A program made the translations under genes and the position numbers. Under the pieces are notes generated by a model. The model did not search any database, was not told where the DNA came from, and saw only the letters and a list, made by a program, of their open reading frames with translations. Shown in pieces: positions 45,701-56,100 of a DNA stretch of 64,000 nt. The DNA is from Antedon mediterranea. Lineage: Eukaryota > Echinodermata > Crinoidea > Comatulida > Antedonidae. The stretch lies in the NCBI RefSeq assembly GCF_964355755.1, contig NC_092672.1, forward strand, positions 20,702,501 to 20,766,500. The letters run 5' to 3'. Positions within the stretch are counted from its first letter, which is position 1. Every line of letters starts with the position of its first letter.

Positions 45701-46926
45701 AACGTGTAATCATGATCTATATACTCACCGTTGTCTTACTTCTTGTGTGAATAATAATAGGTACTTCGTTTGTTCGTGATTAAGTTTGCCCTGCGTGTAC
45801 TTTTCAAAACGACCGCTAGGTAACGAATCGCAACTATACATAGCCAGCCAATCCCGGATCAGGGATCGCTGTTTTCATTCAATTAGACCCGGTGATTGGA
45901 TGTGATGTGGATGACATAACCACTAGCCAATCACCAGGCACTACAATTTAAATATAATCACATCGATAATTAAAGAGATTTACACGATTGTTGTATGGGT
46001 GAACACCGGCCACGCTAACAACATACATGGTCAAATGCATAATTTAATATTCTATAGATTAACGCAATTTTTAATGACAGAAGATGGCAGGCAAATAATG
46101 ATAATTCAAATATAAAAATTGCATATTTTATTAATGTTACCAACTACTTAAAATTACCAGTCATAAGAAAGTGAACTTTTCGTAGTCCGATTGTGATGTA
46201 ACTAAAACAGAATTATTCAGCAATATATTTTTGTTGTCAATTAATCATCGACGCAGACATGTCAATAGAACATTCAGACTGCGCATACGATTTCTACATG
46301 GTTACGTTTTGGTCTCAAAAAATGTAACAGTTGATTCGCAGCGTTTTACAGAGGGCCGCGGTTAAAGACACGGAGTTCAATGAGCGTGTTTGTTTGATTG
46401 GCAGCAGTGCTTTAGTATAGGCAAGCGCGTTGTAAAATCGTTTGATGTCACCGTTGATGCATATCCTTCTATTCTTTAATCCATGCTACTACTGAAATAC
46501 TGCATCGTCGCCGGGCCACTTGGGTTCGTACGTTTCGGTATACTATTATCAACACTAGTGCCTGGTATGTCTTGTTGTTCAATAATACTGGTGATGGTAC
46601 TATTAGATTTACTGGTGGATGTTGTTGGGTTGGACTTACTAAAAAATTGATTAACTTCTTGCGTCGTATTGTTAAACCTCAACTCCATTTGTTGTTTATG
46701 CTTTTTATTTTTTTCCGTTTTGATGAGATATTAACGCCGACCGTCCCATGTTGGAGATATCAAATGTTTTTCTACATAGTTTACACTTTGCCTCCGTTTT
46801 TATTGACGCACGGTTAATCCACGGGGAAAATTTGCTATCAAAAAGCCAGGACTCTTGAAAAAAGCATGTACGCGTGACATGTTGGATAGATTTCCACTGA
46901 CGAGAAAAGCACGATAAAAAACTCAT
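42703..46926 (-). pseudogene. hAT-type transposase with BED-like finger, disrupted
   Basis: The minus-strand N-terminus (46926-46476) starts MSFLSCFSRQW and has a BED-like finger CKLCRKTF...SHQNGKKH. A frameshift lies in a run of seven A (about 46705). After a gap, 44963-44685 encodes the segment with ILWALFMTNRHYSNKSM and MFPDSGIAAKF, ending at a donor. The next exon (from about 44546) reads LLFDESLNKGTQLKQMDIHV and GHATAEKV, is frameshifted near 44375, and continues LLQIGMDGPNVNWKFYKLL. In-frame stops follow at 43826 (after QMETFL) and at 43216 (HAF-stop-GVVKL). The C-terminal hATC motif LMLSHGQATVERGFSVNKEV and a coiled coil complete it. At least two frameshifts and two stops make it inactive. 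Confidence 0.88.
45126..45326. mobile_element. Small MITE-like insert inside the hAT element
   Basis: The segment begins CAGTGGCGTAACGGC and ends GGGCCTCACGCCACTAG, imperfect inverted ends of the kind found in hAT-related MITEs. It is about 200 bp and GC-rich compared with its flanks. It lies in the part of the element between the BED exon and the next coding block. I could not see a clean 8-bp target duplication. Confidence 0.5.
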
Positions 46927-46992
46927 CGGCAGCCATATAGAGACCGCTAATATACGCGCTTGCGGTGTGAGAGAGCCTCGCTGAGAGAGGTC

Positions 46993-47051
46993 ACTATACT
47001 CGCATTCTATTTATAGCTTATCAGAGGCTATAAATAGAATGCGAGTATAGT
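46993..47051. repeat. Perfect 25-bp hairpin upstream of the transposase start
   Basis: The arms 46993-47017 and 47027-47051 are exact reverse complements (ACTATACTCGCATTCTATTT plus ATAGC) with a 9-base loop. It sits 67 bp upstream of the minus-strand ATG at 46926, and the arm contains TATAAAT. It could be a recent inverted duplication or a regulatory structure of the element's promoter. Confidence 0.85.
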
Positions 47052-47573
47052 CACTAATTAAAGTGTAATGCTAAAATGCTATGCATGTTTGCAATATTAC
47101 ATTCGTTAAATTAATGTTTAAACAAAATCGGAACACAAAAAGGGCCAAGTATTTATTTCAATAGTAATAGCTATTATGCAATAATGTACTGTGGGGGAAC
47201 AAAAGAATAGTTGGGCAAAGTTTTTTCAAGGTGATTGTCATCTGAACATCACTGGCCAGTGGCGTTCTGCAGTCAACAACCAACCTGATAAGAAAGCCTA
47301 TTTCATGTACGAGCATTTATCGGCGGCGGAAAAGTCGGCACGTACAAACGTTGTTATCTTCCATGTACTTTCATACTTAATACTTTTATTGTTCAGTGTT
47401 TTCAAAACTTTATTAAAAAGAATTCATATAACTTTATTGTATTTTAACAATTTTCAGGACATTCAAGGACAAATGCCAATTTCAAGGACTTTCCAGTACT
47501 TGAAAAAAGAGATTTATTTTTCCATGACTTTCAAGGAATTTAAGGACGCGTACGAAACCTGTTAATTTTACAG

Positions 47574-48520
47574 CTTGTTCAAGATCTCTTATTCATCTGT
47601 GGATAGGTGGATAAGACTGGCAGTGCAACTTGGTATTCAATGGGATGTTATCAGTAATACCACAGGTAAAAACAGACAGGATGAATATGACATGTTGGAA
47701 GAGGTAGACAATGGTCAAGGCATTAACACAACAGGGATGTGTTCATTTAGCTGATAGCTGGCAGCATAAAGCAGAACATCAACTACCTACAATGGTCAAG
47801 GCATTAACACAACAGGGATGTGTTGATATAGCTGATAGCTGGCAACATACAGCAGCATATCAACTACCTACAATGGTCAAGGCATTAACACAACAGGGAC
47901 GTGTTCATATAGCTGATAGCTGGCAACATGCAGCAGAACATCAACTACATACAATGGTCAAGGCATTAACACAACAGGGACATGTTGATATAGCTGATAG
48001 CTGGCAAGACGCAGCACCACATCAACTACCTACAATGGTCAAGGCATTAACACAACAGGGATGTGTTGATATAGCTGATAGCTGGCAACATGCAGCAGAA
48101 CATCAACTACATACAATGGTCAAGGCATTAACACAACAGGGACGTGTTGATATAGCTGATAGCTGGCAAGACGCAGCAGCACATCAACTACCTACAATGG
48201 TCAAGGCATTAACACAACAGGGACGTGTTGATATAGCTGATAGCTGGCAAGATGCAGCAGCACATCAACTATCTACAATGGTCAAGGCATTAACACAACA
48301 GGGATGTGTTGATATAGCTGATAGCTGGTAAGATGCAGCAGCACATCAACTACCTACAATGGTCAAGGCATTAACACAACAGGGACGTGTTGATATAGCT
48401 GATAGCTGGCAACATGCAGCAGCACATCAACTAAATACAATGGTCAAGGCATTTAAACACAACAGGCTTTAAAAAAACAGGGACATGTTGATTTAGCTGA
48501 TAAATCATTGTTTATTTTGA
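47574..48520 (+). pseudogene. Death-domain exon relic with expanded last helix
   Basis: After the acceptor TTTTACAG (to 47573) the plus strand reads SSVDRWIRLAVQLGIQWDVI, then NRQDEYDMLEE, the first four helices of a death domain. A one-base shift near 47705 leads into nine 81-bp repeats encoding MVKALTQQGCVDIADSW plus a ten-residue linker, which correspond to the last helices of a death domain (compare ELVAALRKAGENDVADK in the ROCO exon). After the array comes ALKKQGHVDLADK, the expected normal end. So the array is an internal expansion of one death-domain exon. A stop TAA appears at 48329-48331 in the eighth unit. The exon phase (2) does not match the ROCO exon 40459 end (1), so it is either a relic or belongs to another transcript. 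Confidence 0.7.
47711..48439 (+). repeat. 81-bp coding tandem array (9 copies)
   Basis: Units start at 47711 and every 81 bp to 48440, each with ATGGTCAAGGCATTAACACA and GATATAGCTGATAGCTGGCA. The period is a multiple of three, so the 27-residue unit stays in frame through eight units until a C-to-T change makes TAA. Differences between units are mostly at the linker (QHAAEHQL versus QDAAAHQL). Confidence 0.95.
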
Positions 48521-48694
48521 TTTCTTGACACATGAAACTGAGTGCCAATGCTATATAGTGTGCATCATTAGTATTACCATCAATATTATGATTATCAATA
48601 TTATTATTATGATTAAAAGGGGCGCTTGATATATAATATAATATAACACAGTAACAATGGGGATTATACAACCACACTTCTAAAATAATTTTAA

Positions 48695-49612
48695 ATATTA
48701 ACTGGTGCGTGTGAGTTGTGTACTCTCTCTTTAACTATTAACTGGTGCGTGTGAGTTGTGTACTCTCTCTTTAACTATTAACTGGTGCGTTTGAGTTGTG
48801 TACTCTCTCTTTAACTATTAACTGGTGCGTGTGAGTTGTGTACTCTCTCTTTAACTATTAACTGGTGCGTGTGAGTTGTGTACTCTCTCTTTAACTATTA
48901 ACTGGTGCGTTTGAGTTGTGTACTCTCTCTTTAACTATTAACTGGTGCGTTTGAGTTGTGTACTCTCTCTTTAACTATTAACTGGTGCGTGTGAGTTGTG
49001 TACTCTCTCTTTAACTATTAACTGGTGCGTGTGAGTTGTGTACTCTCTCTTTAACTATTAACTGGTGCGTTTGAGTTGTGTACTCTCTCTTTAACTATTA
49101 ACTGGTGCGTGTGAGTTGTGTACTCTCTCTTTAACTATTAACTGGTGAGTTTGAGTTGTGTACTCTCTCTTTAACTATTAACTGGTGCGTGTGAGTTGTG
49201 TACTCTCTCTTTAACTATTAACTGGTGCGTTTGAGTTGTGTACTCTCTCTTTAACTATTAACTGGTGCGTGTGAGTTGTGTACTCTCTCTTTAACTATTA
49301 ACTGGTGCGTGTGAGTTGTGTACTCTCTCTTTAACTACTAACTGGTGCGTGTGAGTTGTGTACTCTCTCTTTAACTATTAACTGGTGCGTTTGAGTTGTG
49401 TACTCTCTCTTTAACTATTAACTGGTGCGTGTGAGTTGTGTACTCTCTCTTTAACTATTAACTGGTGCGTGTGAGTTGTGTACTCTCTCTTTAACTATTA
49501 ACTGGTGCGTTTGAGTTGTGTACTCTCTCTTTAACTATTAACTGGTGCGTTTGAGTTGTGTACTCTCTCTTTAACTATTAACTGGTGCGTGTGAGTTGTG
49601 TACTCTCTTTTT
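48695..49612 (+). repeat. 40-bp satellite, 23 copies with higher-order order
   Basis: The unit ACTGGTGCGTGTGAGTTGTG plus TACTCTCTCTTTAACTATTA repeats 23 times, starting at 48701 and every 40 bp to 49581. Units are nearly identical; a G or T at the eleventh base marks two types. Copies 1-8 and 16-23 carry the same type order (GGTGGTTG). Confidence 0.95.
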
Positions 49613-51750
49613 ACCAAAAACAAGATCAGCAATGCATCTTGGGGTTTATAGTGGGCTGCTAAAATTAAAAAAATTATTGGAATTGGAATGATAGGACCGT
49701 ATAGAATTTATTTTTACATTAAATGTAGTTTGTGACCTTAGATTAGATCTAAAAAAAAAATGTAGGGAAAGGGACTGTTGTAGGACTTGCTGTAACTGCA
49801 GTTTTTTTTTTGGTATATAAGATGAGTCTTAGTAATTCGTGCTTTAGTGGCTATGGCTAGTTTTAGTGGCGTACATGGTAAACCCACTGTGTATTGATTA
49901 GCAAAAACATTAACATTCAGAATTAAATAGTCAAAGATTTAAATGTTTTATTGGTATAGCTTTATTCAATATTTTTTATTATTGACCTGACTAAACTTTT
50001 AAACTTATCTTGTAAAGATAAAGTAAAATGTTGGTGTTCAGTATGTATTAATAACTGCCGATGATTTATAAAGGTTTAATAAGCTCTCTAAACAAACTTG
50101 CTAACAGTACATTTACTAAAGCCAAATTAGTAGAGGTAGAGTTACTGCATAAATACATATTTCATATTCTATTTTAATAAATGATATACAATCTTTTTTG
50201 TATTGTATTTTTGTTGTCTTTTAAATCTCAACGCGAGTCACAAGTAAACTCATTATATAATGTTAAGATAAATTGGTTGGTTTCAAAATAGTCAATTGAC
50301 TATGGTACCAAAATAATAAATGATGTTTGATATTATTATGGTATCTCTGAATTTAGTAAATGATTTGGCTATTGACTTGCCTTGCCCAGGTTTCTCTTTC
50401 GAGATTTCTTGAAACAACAAACTTCAATAAAAACTTTTATCATTGAAATAATGAAAAAAATGTTTAAATAATCACATTATAACAAAAACATCTTGACTAG
50501 GTCATATAGGGGGTCTCTGTTTTCGAAATTTTTCTAAAAACAAATTCTAAGTATTATTACATTATTATAGGTAATATTAATAATTTTTCTAAAAACAAAT
50601 TTCTAAATAATTATTACTGTATTACATTAATTATTATAGGTAATATTAATATTATAGTAAAAGACCAATCTTTTGGCACATATGGCGTTTCATACATATA
50701 ACACTTGACCTATTTTTTCCGACAAAAATCACAACGATGACTGGTGGACAACATGAAAAAGACAAATTTACAATGACTGGGAAAAGCCTATTAAAAAACT
50801 GTGTGTACTTTACAGAAATATGTGAAAACAACATTTTGACAAAATGACACTTTTATATTTAATTTCCTATGTTTTTATGTGTAAAATTAAATGTTTATCT
50901 CATAATTACTATAATATGAATCATCAGTTGATCTTCAGATATACCTTTTTGGATAGATCTGATGATGTAGATTATTTTCCGTGAATAAAAACAATCCTAT
51001 ATTTTGACCTTGTTTGACCTCTTGACCACATAAACTGACCTTAAAACCCAAAACTGAAGATGGCATCCACCCCTATCGTTTTTGCCTGCTATTAACAAAA
51101 AATGCCCCCCAAACTTTTTATAGAGGACTTTTGTGTATTTGGCCTCTCTACTATAATACTAGCAATATATTTATATTTAGTAGCAACTTCAATAGCAATG
51201 CTACTATGTCATTAAGAGTGAAAAAAAAACATTCATTTTAGATTTGACCAACAATTCTCCAATCAAATGACAAGAATTCGAGTAACTGACCTCAACTGAC
51301 GGGCACACAAAAAATTTCAACACAAGCTTAGTTCCTTTCAGTTCTATTGTTTCGGGACTGAAAGAAACCGAATGCAACTTTAAATCATGTCACAAGTGCA
51401 GTAAGGTGACCACGACCATATAAGCTTACCTTACAGACGGTCACAACGCACATACAGTCTTATGACTTATTTCCAATGGAATGGTGTCGGGAACACACAC
51501 AATGTTTGAATCTGTAAATGATCCTAAATGCATGGGACATAAAAATCACAAACTTAAATCATATTTCTGAGAATTATTTTTATTTACTGAAATTATATTG
51601 TTAGTTTTACATGATTTCTTTATAATAAAATTTAAAATTTGGATAATTTCATATTCATTGACATGAAACTTACTCATGCGTGAAAACCAAATCAAAGCTG
51701 AAAGAGCTCCACAAAGACTCTGAATTCTTACAGTGTAATGGATGTTAAGT
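49613..51750. other. Intergenic stretch between convergent genes
   Basis: AT-rich with short runs of A or T. About 50528-50660 holds a small duplication of TTTTTCTAAAAACAAATTCTA and TTATTATAGGTAATATTAAT. I see no exon or RNA gene. It separates the 3' end of the plus-strand region from the 3' end of the minus-strand myosin. Confidence 0.5.
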
Positions 51751-51751
51751 T

Positions 51752-51757
51752 TTATTG
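51752..51757 (-). terminator. Poly-A signal of the myosin gene
   Basis: AATAAA on the minus strand, about 190 bp after the myosin stop codon at 51947. Position and strand suit cleavage shortly downstream. Not otherwise supported. Confidence 0.5.
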
Positions 51758-51946
51758 TACAACAATTGTATTATTGTTTGTATTGTGAATACAAATTGCT
51801 ACGACAGCACACGCATGTAAAAATTAAATTGTGTCAATATTCATTTTTCTTTCAACATATACAGTAGGCAATTTGCGGCATTTGACACAACCTTGATACT
51901 GGTGGTAGTTCCTGGATTAACATACTTAATCCTGACATGAACTGTA

Positions 51947-53150
51947 TTATAACCTAACTGGACCATGATACAGCAACCCAAGTAACACAATACCAAAAGC
52001 TATATCAATGGCAGGAGTTGTTGTAACTTGCACAAACTTGTTAATGATGGTAGTAGTTCCTTGATTTACAGGTTCCTCTTCAACACGTCTACCATTCTGG
52101 TGCTCACTAACTATTGGTTTATGTGTAGCACATTGTTCATTTGAGCTCTTCTTTTGAGATATTTCATCCCCATCTTTCTTTTGTTCAATGTTTACTAGGC
52201 CTATTGTATTTCCTTCACTTCTACCACTATTACAGTTCAGGTTACCATTTTCATGAAATTGTATTCTAGAATTGTGTTTTACATTTTCTGGTTCTTCAAT
52301 TTCATTGATGCTCTTACTGTCATGAGGTTCATTATCCAATGATACTACTGACAGTATACCTTCTGTTAATATGCTATTGTTTTGTTGCGATTGTTCATCA
52401 TTGCATTCTTGCACATCAGAATCAGCAAACTGGTAAAAATAAATGTTAAATTGTATTAAATTGTATCAAGAAAAAAAAAATTAGATTAAAAATCATAAAC
52501 TGAATGTTTATGATTTGAATACGGAGAATATTTCATGAAAATTAACTGATTGACCATTTAATGAGGCGGAACCAAGCACAGGCAATCTCTCAGTAAATGA
52601 AATATACTCTATTCAACATTATTAGTTTTATAGCACAGTACATATGATGATGTGTTAATTTAACATTAAAGTAAGTACCTGTAAATGAGGATGTGTTAGT
52701 GATGAAGGAACATACTTCACATTGTAAAGTCTGTTAGTGCAGCGAAGATTGAAAATTGCTAGTTTTAAGTAAAAGGCCTACCTCGTCTGAATTCAATTCA
52801 TTTAATTGTTCATCTAACTTGCGTTGGTGTAAACGAATTGAATATCCAATCATAGCATACTGTATGACACGTGCTGCCTCATGTCGTCTCTTTACATCTT
52901 CTCTCACCTTCCAGCCTCTAAAACCTACAACATATCAATTCTAATTAGTGACAATTAGTGGCTTGGTTTGGTAACAGCATGATGCCTGCAAGATATTTGT
53001 CAAAACACAATTACAATCAATACCTGCTTGAATGATGACAACAGCTGCCTCTTGTTTACTTTTGGTTGCCAGGATCTTCCTCCACCATATCTGGATTACA
53101 CCAGCACTTAAATTGAATTCCTTCAATCTTGCAACTTCAAGTTTATCCAA
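51947..53150 (-). CDS. Myosin IQ motifs and hydrophobic tail
   Basis: Exon 53024-53150 starts [20 protein letters not shown] and contains IQ-like [10 protein letters not shown]; exon 52782-52915 has [21 protein letters not shown] motifs bind calmodulin-type light chains. The last exon (51947-52429) encodes a polar region of about 130 residues and ends [20 protein letters not shown] followed by LLYHGPVRL and stop TAG-type end. The final hydrophobic stretch of about 15-17 residues could insert into a membrane. MYO19 anchors to the mitochondrial outer membrane by its tail, so a tail anchor would fit, but that is inference. Confidence 0.8.
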
Positions 53151-56100
53151 CTAAATAAAAAATAACGGAATATAATAAATATACAATGATGCAGATTCTT
53201 ACTTACTTTTTTACACTGACAAGTACAAGCTACTTAGAGGTGAAAACCCCGAGGGAATGATATTTTTCTAAGGAACTAAATATTACATCTGTTATATTAA
53301 AATATGTAGCAAAGTTTAAGTAGACTTGGCTGGGTCGGCTAGCCTAAGTAATAAGACTGCCTAGTTCACCTTACCTTGCCTAAGTAATAAGACTGCCTAG
53401 TTCACATTACCTTGCCTAAGTAATAAGACTGCCTAGTTCACCTTACCTTGCCTAAGTAATAAGACTGCCTAGTTCACCTTACCTTGCCTAAGTAATAAGA
53501 CTGCCTAGTTCACCTTACCTTGCCTAAGTAATAAGACTGCCTAGTTCACCTTACCTTGCCTAAGTAATAAGACTGCCTAGTTCACCTTACCTTGCCTAAG
53601 TAATAAGACTGCCTAGTTCACCTTACCTTGGCGAAAAATGACCGTATAAAGTCAAATAATTGCTAATGATTCCTTTGCCATAAAATATTCACTTAAACTA
53701 ATTAAAATTTAATTTATTCTACTGCAAATATAAAATAATTAAATTATTATTAAACTACTTTTAAGTACCTGTCCCTCTCTTAGGAATATCTTTGTTTTTC
53801 CAAACAAAAAGCTTTTCATTTTATTTTCTTTGTCTGCTTCAGCTAAAACCAGATTCGTAATAACAGCACATTTACTTTTTGTATCCAAATCTTTGATATC
53901 TTCTGAGTTTGACCTTATTAATAATTCATACCTCTTAAGGAAATCACTGTACAACATTCTATAAGAAAATTGTCGTTATCGTTCAGAATCAAGTATAACA
54001 AACAACACACTGGCAAGTATGTTAGTAGGTGTTCAAAATGTACAGTACGCACAGGGATATATATATAGTATATATTATAAACATCACAGGCACAGAATAA
54101 ATTCTATATCGCCCGGTGATATACTGAAATTTAATTAATTAATTTGAAACGATAAAGAAGAGGAAATCTGTGAGAATGAGAAAAAATTGCCCTCACTGAG
54201 ATTCAAACCCGGAAACCTTCTGCTTGATATGCAAATATCCTAACCATTAGACCACTGGGGCTTTCATGGTATTGTTCAAACTAGATTGGATAGCAATAAC
54301 ACTCTCGGCGTGGTACGGCGGAACAGCACTAGTCCCTCAGTTGTATGCACACGCACTAGAGATCAAATTGATACACCCTCATCTTTCAGTATATATAATA
54401 ATAATAATAATAATTTATTTGGAGATTACACTTTTACAACAGTGGCACTCGACCAAATGGAAGGTGCATCCAAGAGAAATAAAAAAAAAAAAAAAAACAT
54501 GATATAGAAAATAACAATTACAATAAAAAGTCGACGTAGGTCAACATGTCAAAACAATTCAACTACAGTAACTACAATACCATTGAACTGACACCTAATA
54601 TATATATATATATATATATGTAAGTCCTAGAGCAAGCTATTTGATTAGTAATAGTAAAAAATACAATAAAATACAAATTACGACGCACAACGATTTTGGT
54701 TTTTGCTTAATTATTCAATATCAGCGTATCAAACGAAAACAAATAGCTGTAAGTTGACCTGGTAGGGAAGCCTTGTACTGATCTCAATTGTTTCAAGTAA
54801 ACTTAACAAGGGTATCAACCAGTCATAGATGGGTGCATTATTAGTATAAAAAGAACACAAAACAATAGCTGTAAGCTGACCTGGTAGGGAAGCCTGTTGC
54901 ACTGATCTCAATTGTTTCAAGAACACCGCAAGCACGTAGTTGATTTATAACATGAAGATTATCAAAGTTGTCTGGTTGACATTCAAGACTTGGTTTGATA
55001 CAGCGGATGTAGTGAGGTGTTGTTTCATGTAAAGTAGCCATAAGACTGTCCAATGAATTCTAAGATACAATTGTTAGATTGTTACCACAAAGATTACATG
55101 TAAAAACTAAATGGTATCAACCAAAATATGTAAGTAAGTAAATACAAAATGGATTGAGGAAATATGTCTGATAATCAAAAAATAAAATATATATATATTA
55201 TGTTACATTTTCAATAGAAGTAAAAAAAAATAATTGTGAAATAATAATAATTTGAGTGATCTTGCAAATGTTTATTTGATTTATTTCAGCATCATAACAA
55301 ACAATCTATATAATATACAGGAAACAAAATATGAAACATCAACAATATACAAAAACAGGGATGCCGAGGAAAACCCATAAAATCCTTGTTTCCCTGTTTC
55401 TTCTCTTTCAAGAAAAAAAAAGGGTCAAGAAAGCAAAAACAACAACAAAGCAAAAAACCTATCTAAATTCTAAAGCAAGAGCTCGGTCTTGAAGCTATTT
55501 TTTTTTATTGATGTTCCATACTAAATTCATCAAGATTCTAAATTAAGTTTTGTATGAGTTTCAATTTTCAGGACTCTGTACCTTAAATTTTGATACCACT
55601 GTAGAAGTAGTCTTTTTGCCTTTTGTTTTACTTGGATTCTGAAAAAAAATTAAAAAAATTAACCTATTTTAGGTTAAACAAAACTATTAACATAACTGAC
55701 AAGATGCAAAGGCATTATAAATATCACACATTTATTCTTTGTTTAAAAGTTTCATGATGTAACATTGATGAAGACAGAACTTAAAAAGCAATGGATTTGA
55801 ACAATAGAGAAAATGGTGTTAGTATAGTTTTAGTATGGTGTTAGTATGGTGTTACTACAGTGTTAGTTTGGTGTTACTAGTGTTAGTTTGATGGTGTTAC
55901 TACAGTGTTAGTTTGATGTTAGTATGGTGTTACTACGATGTTTAAAAACTAATGACAAGATCAATAACCTGTAAACTGGTAACATTAGCATCAACTAGTT
56001 GTTGCACAAACTTCTTGCTGCTCATTCTAAGCAAATCTACAAGTTCTGCTGGAATACCATCCTAAAAACATCAAATGATACACAATAGATCACCTTTTGA

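Larger units (their letters stand above)
42090..47561 (-). mobile_element. Near full-length hAT transposon (dead)
   Basis: The ends are inverted: CAGGGTTCGTACACC at 42090 and, on the other strand from 47561, CAGGTTTCGTACGCG. CAG at the tips with a GTTCGTAC core is typical of hAT elements. Just inside both ends are CAAGGAC words, likely transposase-binding repeats. TTAATT lies directly outside both ends (42084-42089 and 47562-47567); hAT normally makes 8-bp duplications, so two bases have changed or the match is partial. The interior encodes a hAT-type transposase on the minus strand with several disruptions. Length is 5.47 kb. Confidence 0.85.

Noticed and set aside
47574-48331. Death-domain array as the true C-terminus of the ROCO gene
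   Set aside because: Phase at 40459 (1) does not fit the exon start (2), and a poly-A signal and a dead hAT element lie between; kept as a relic instead.
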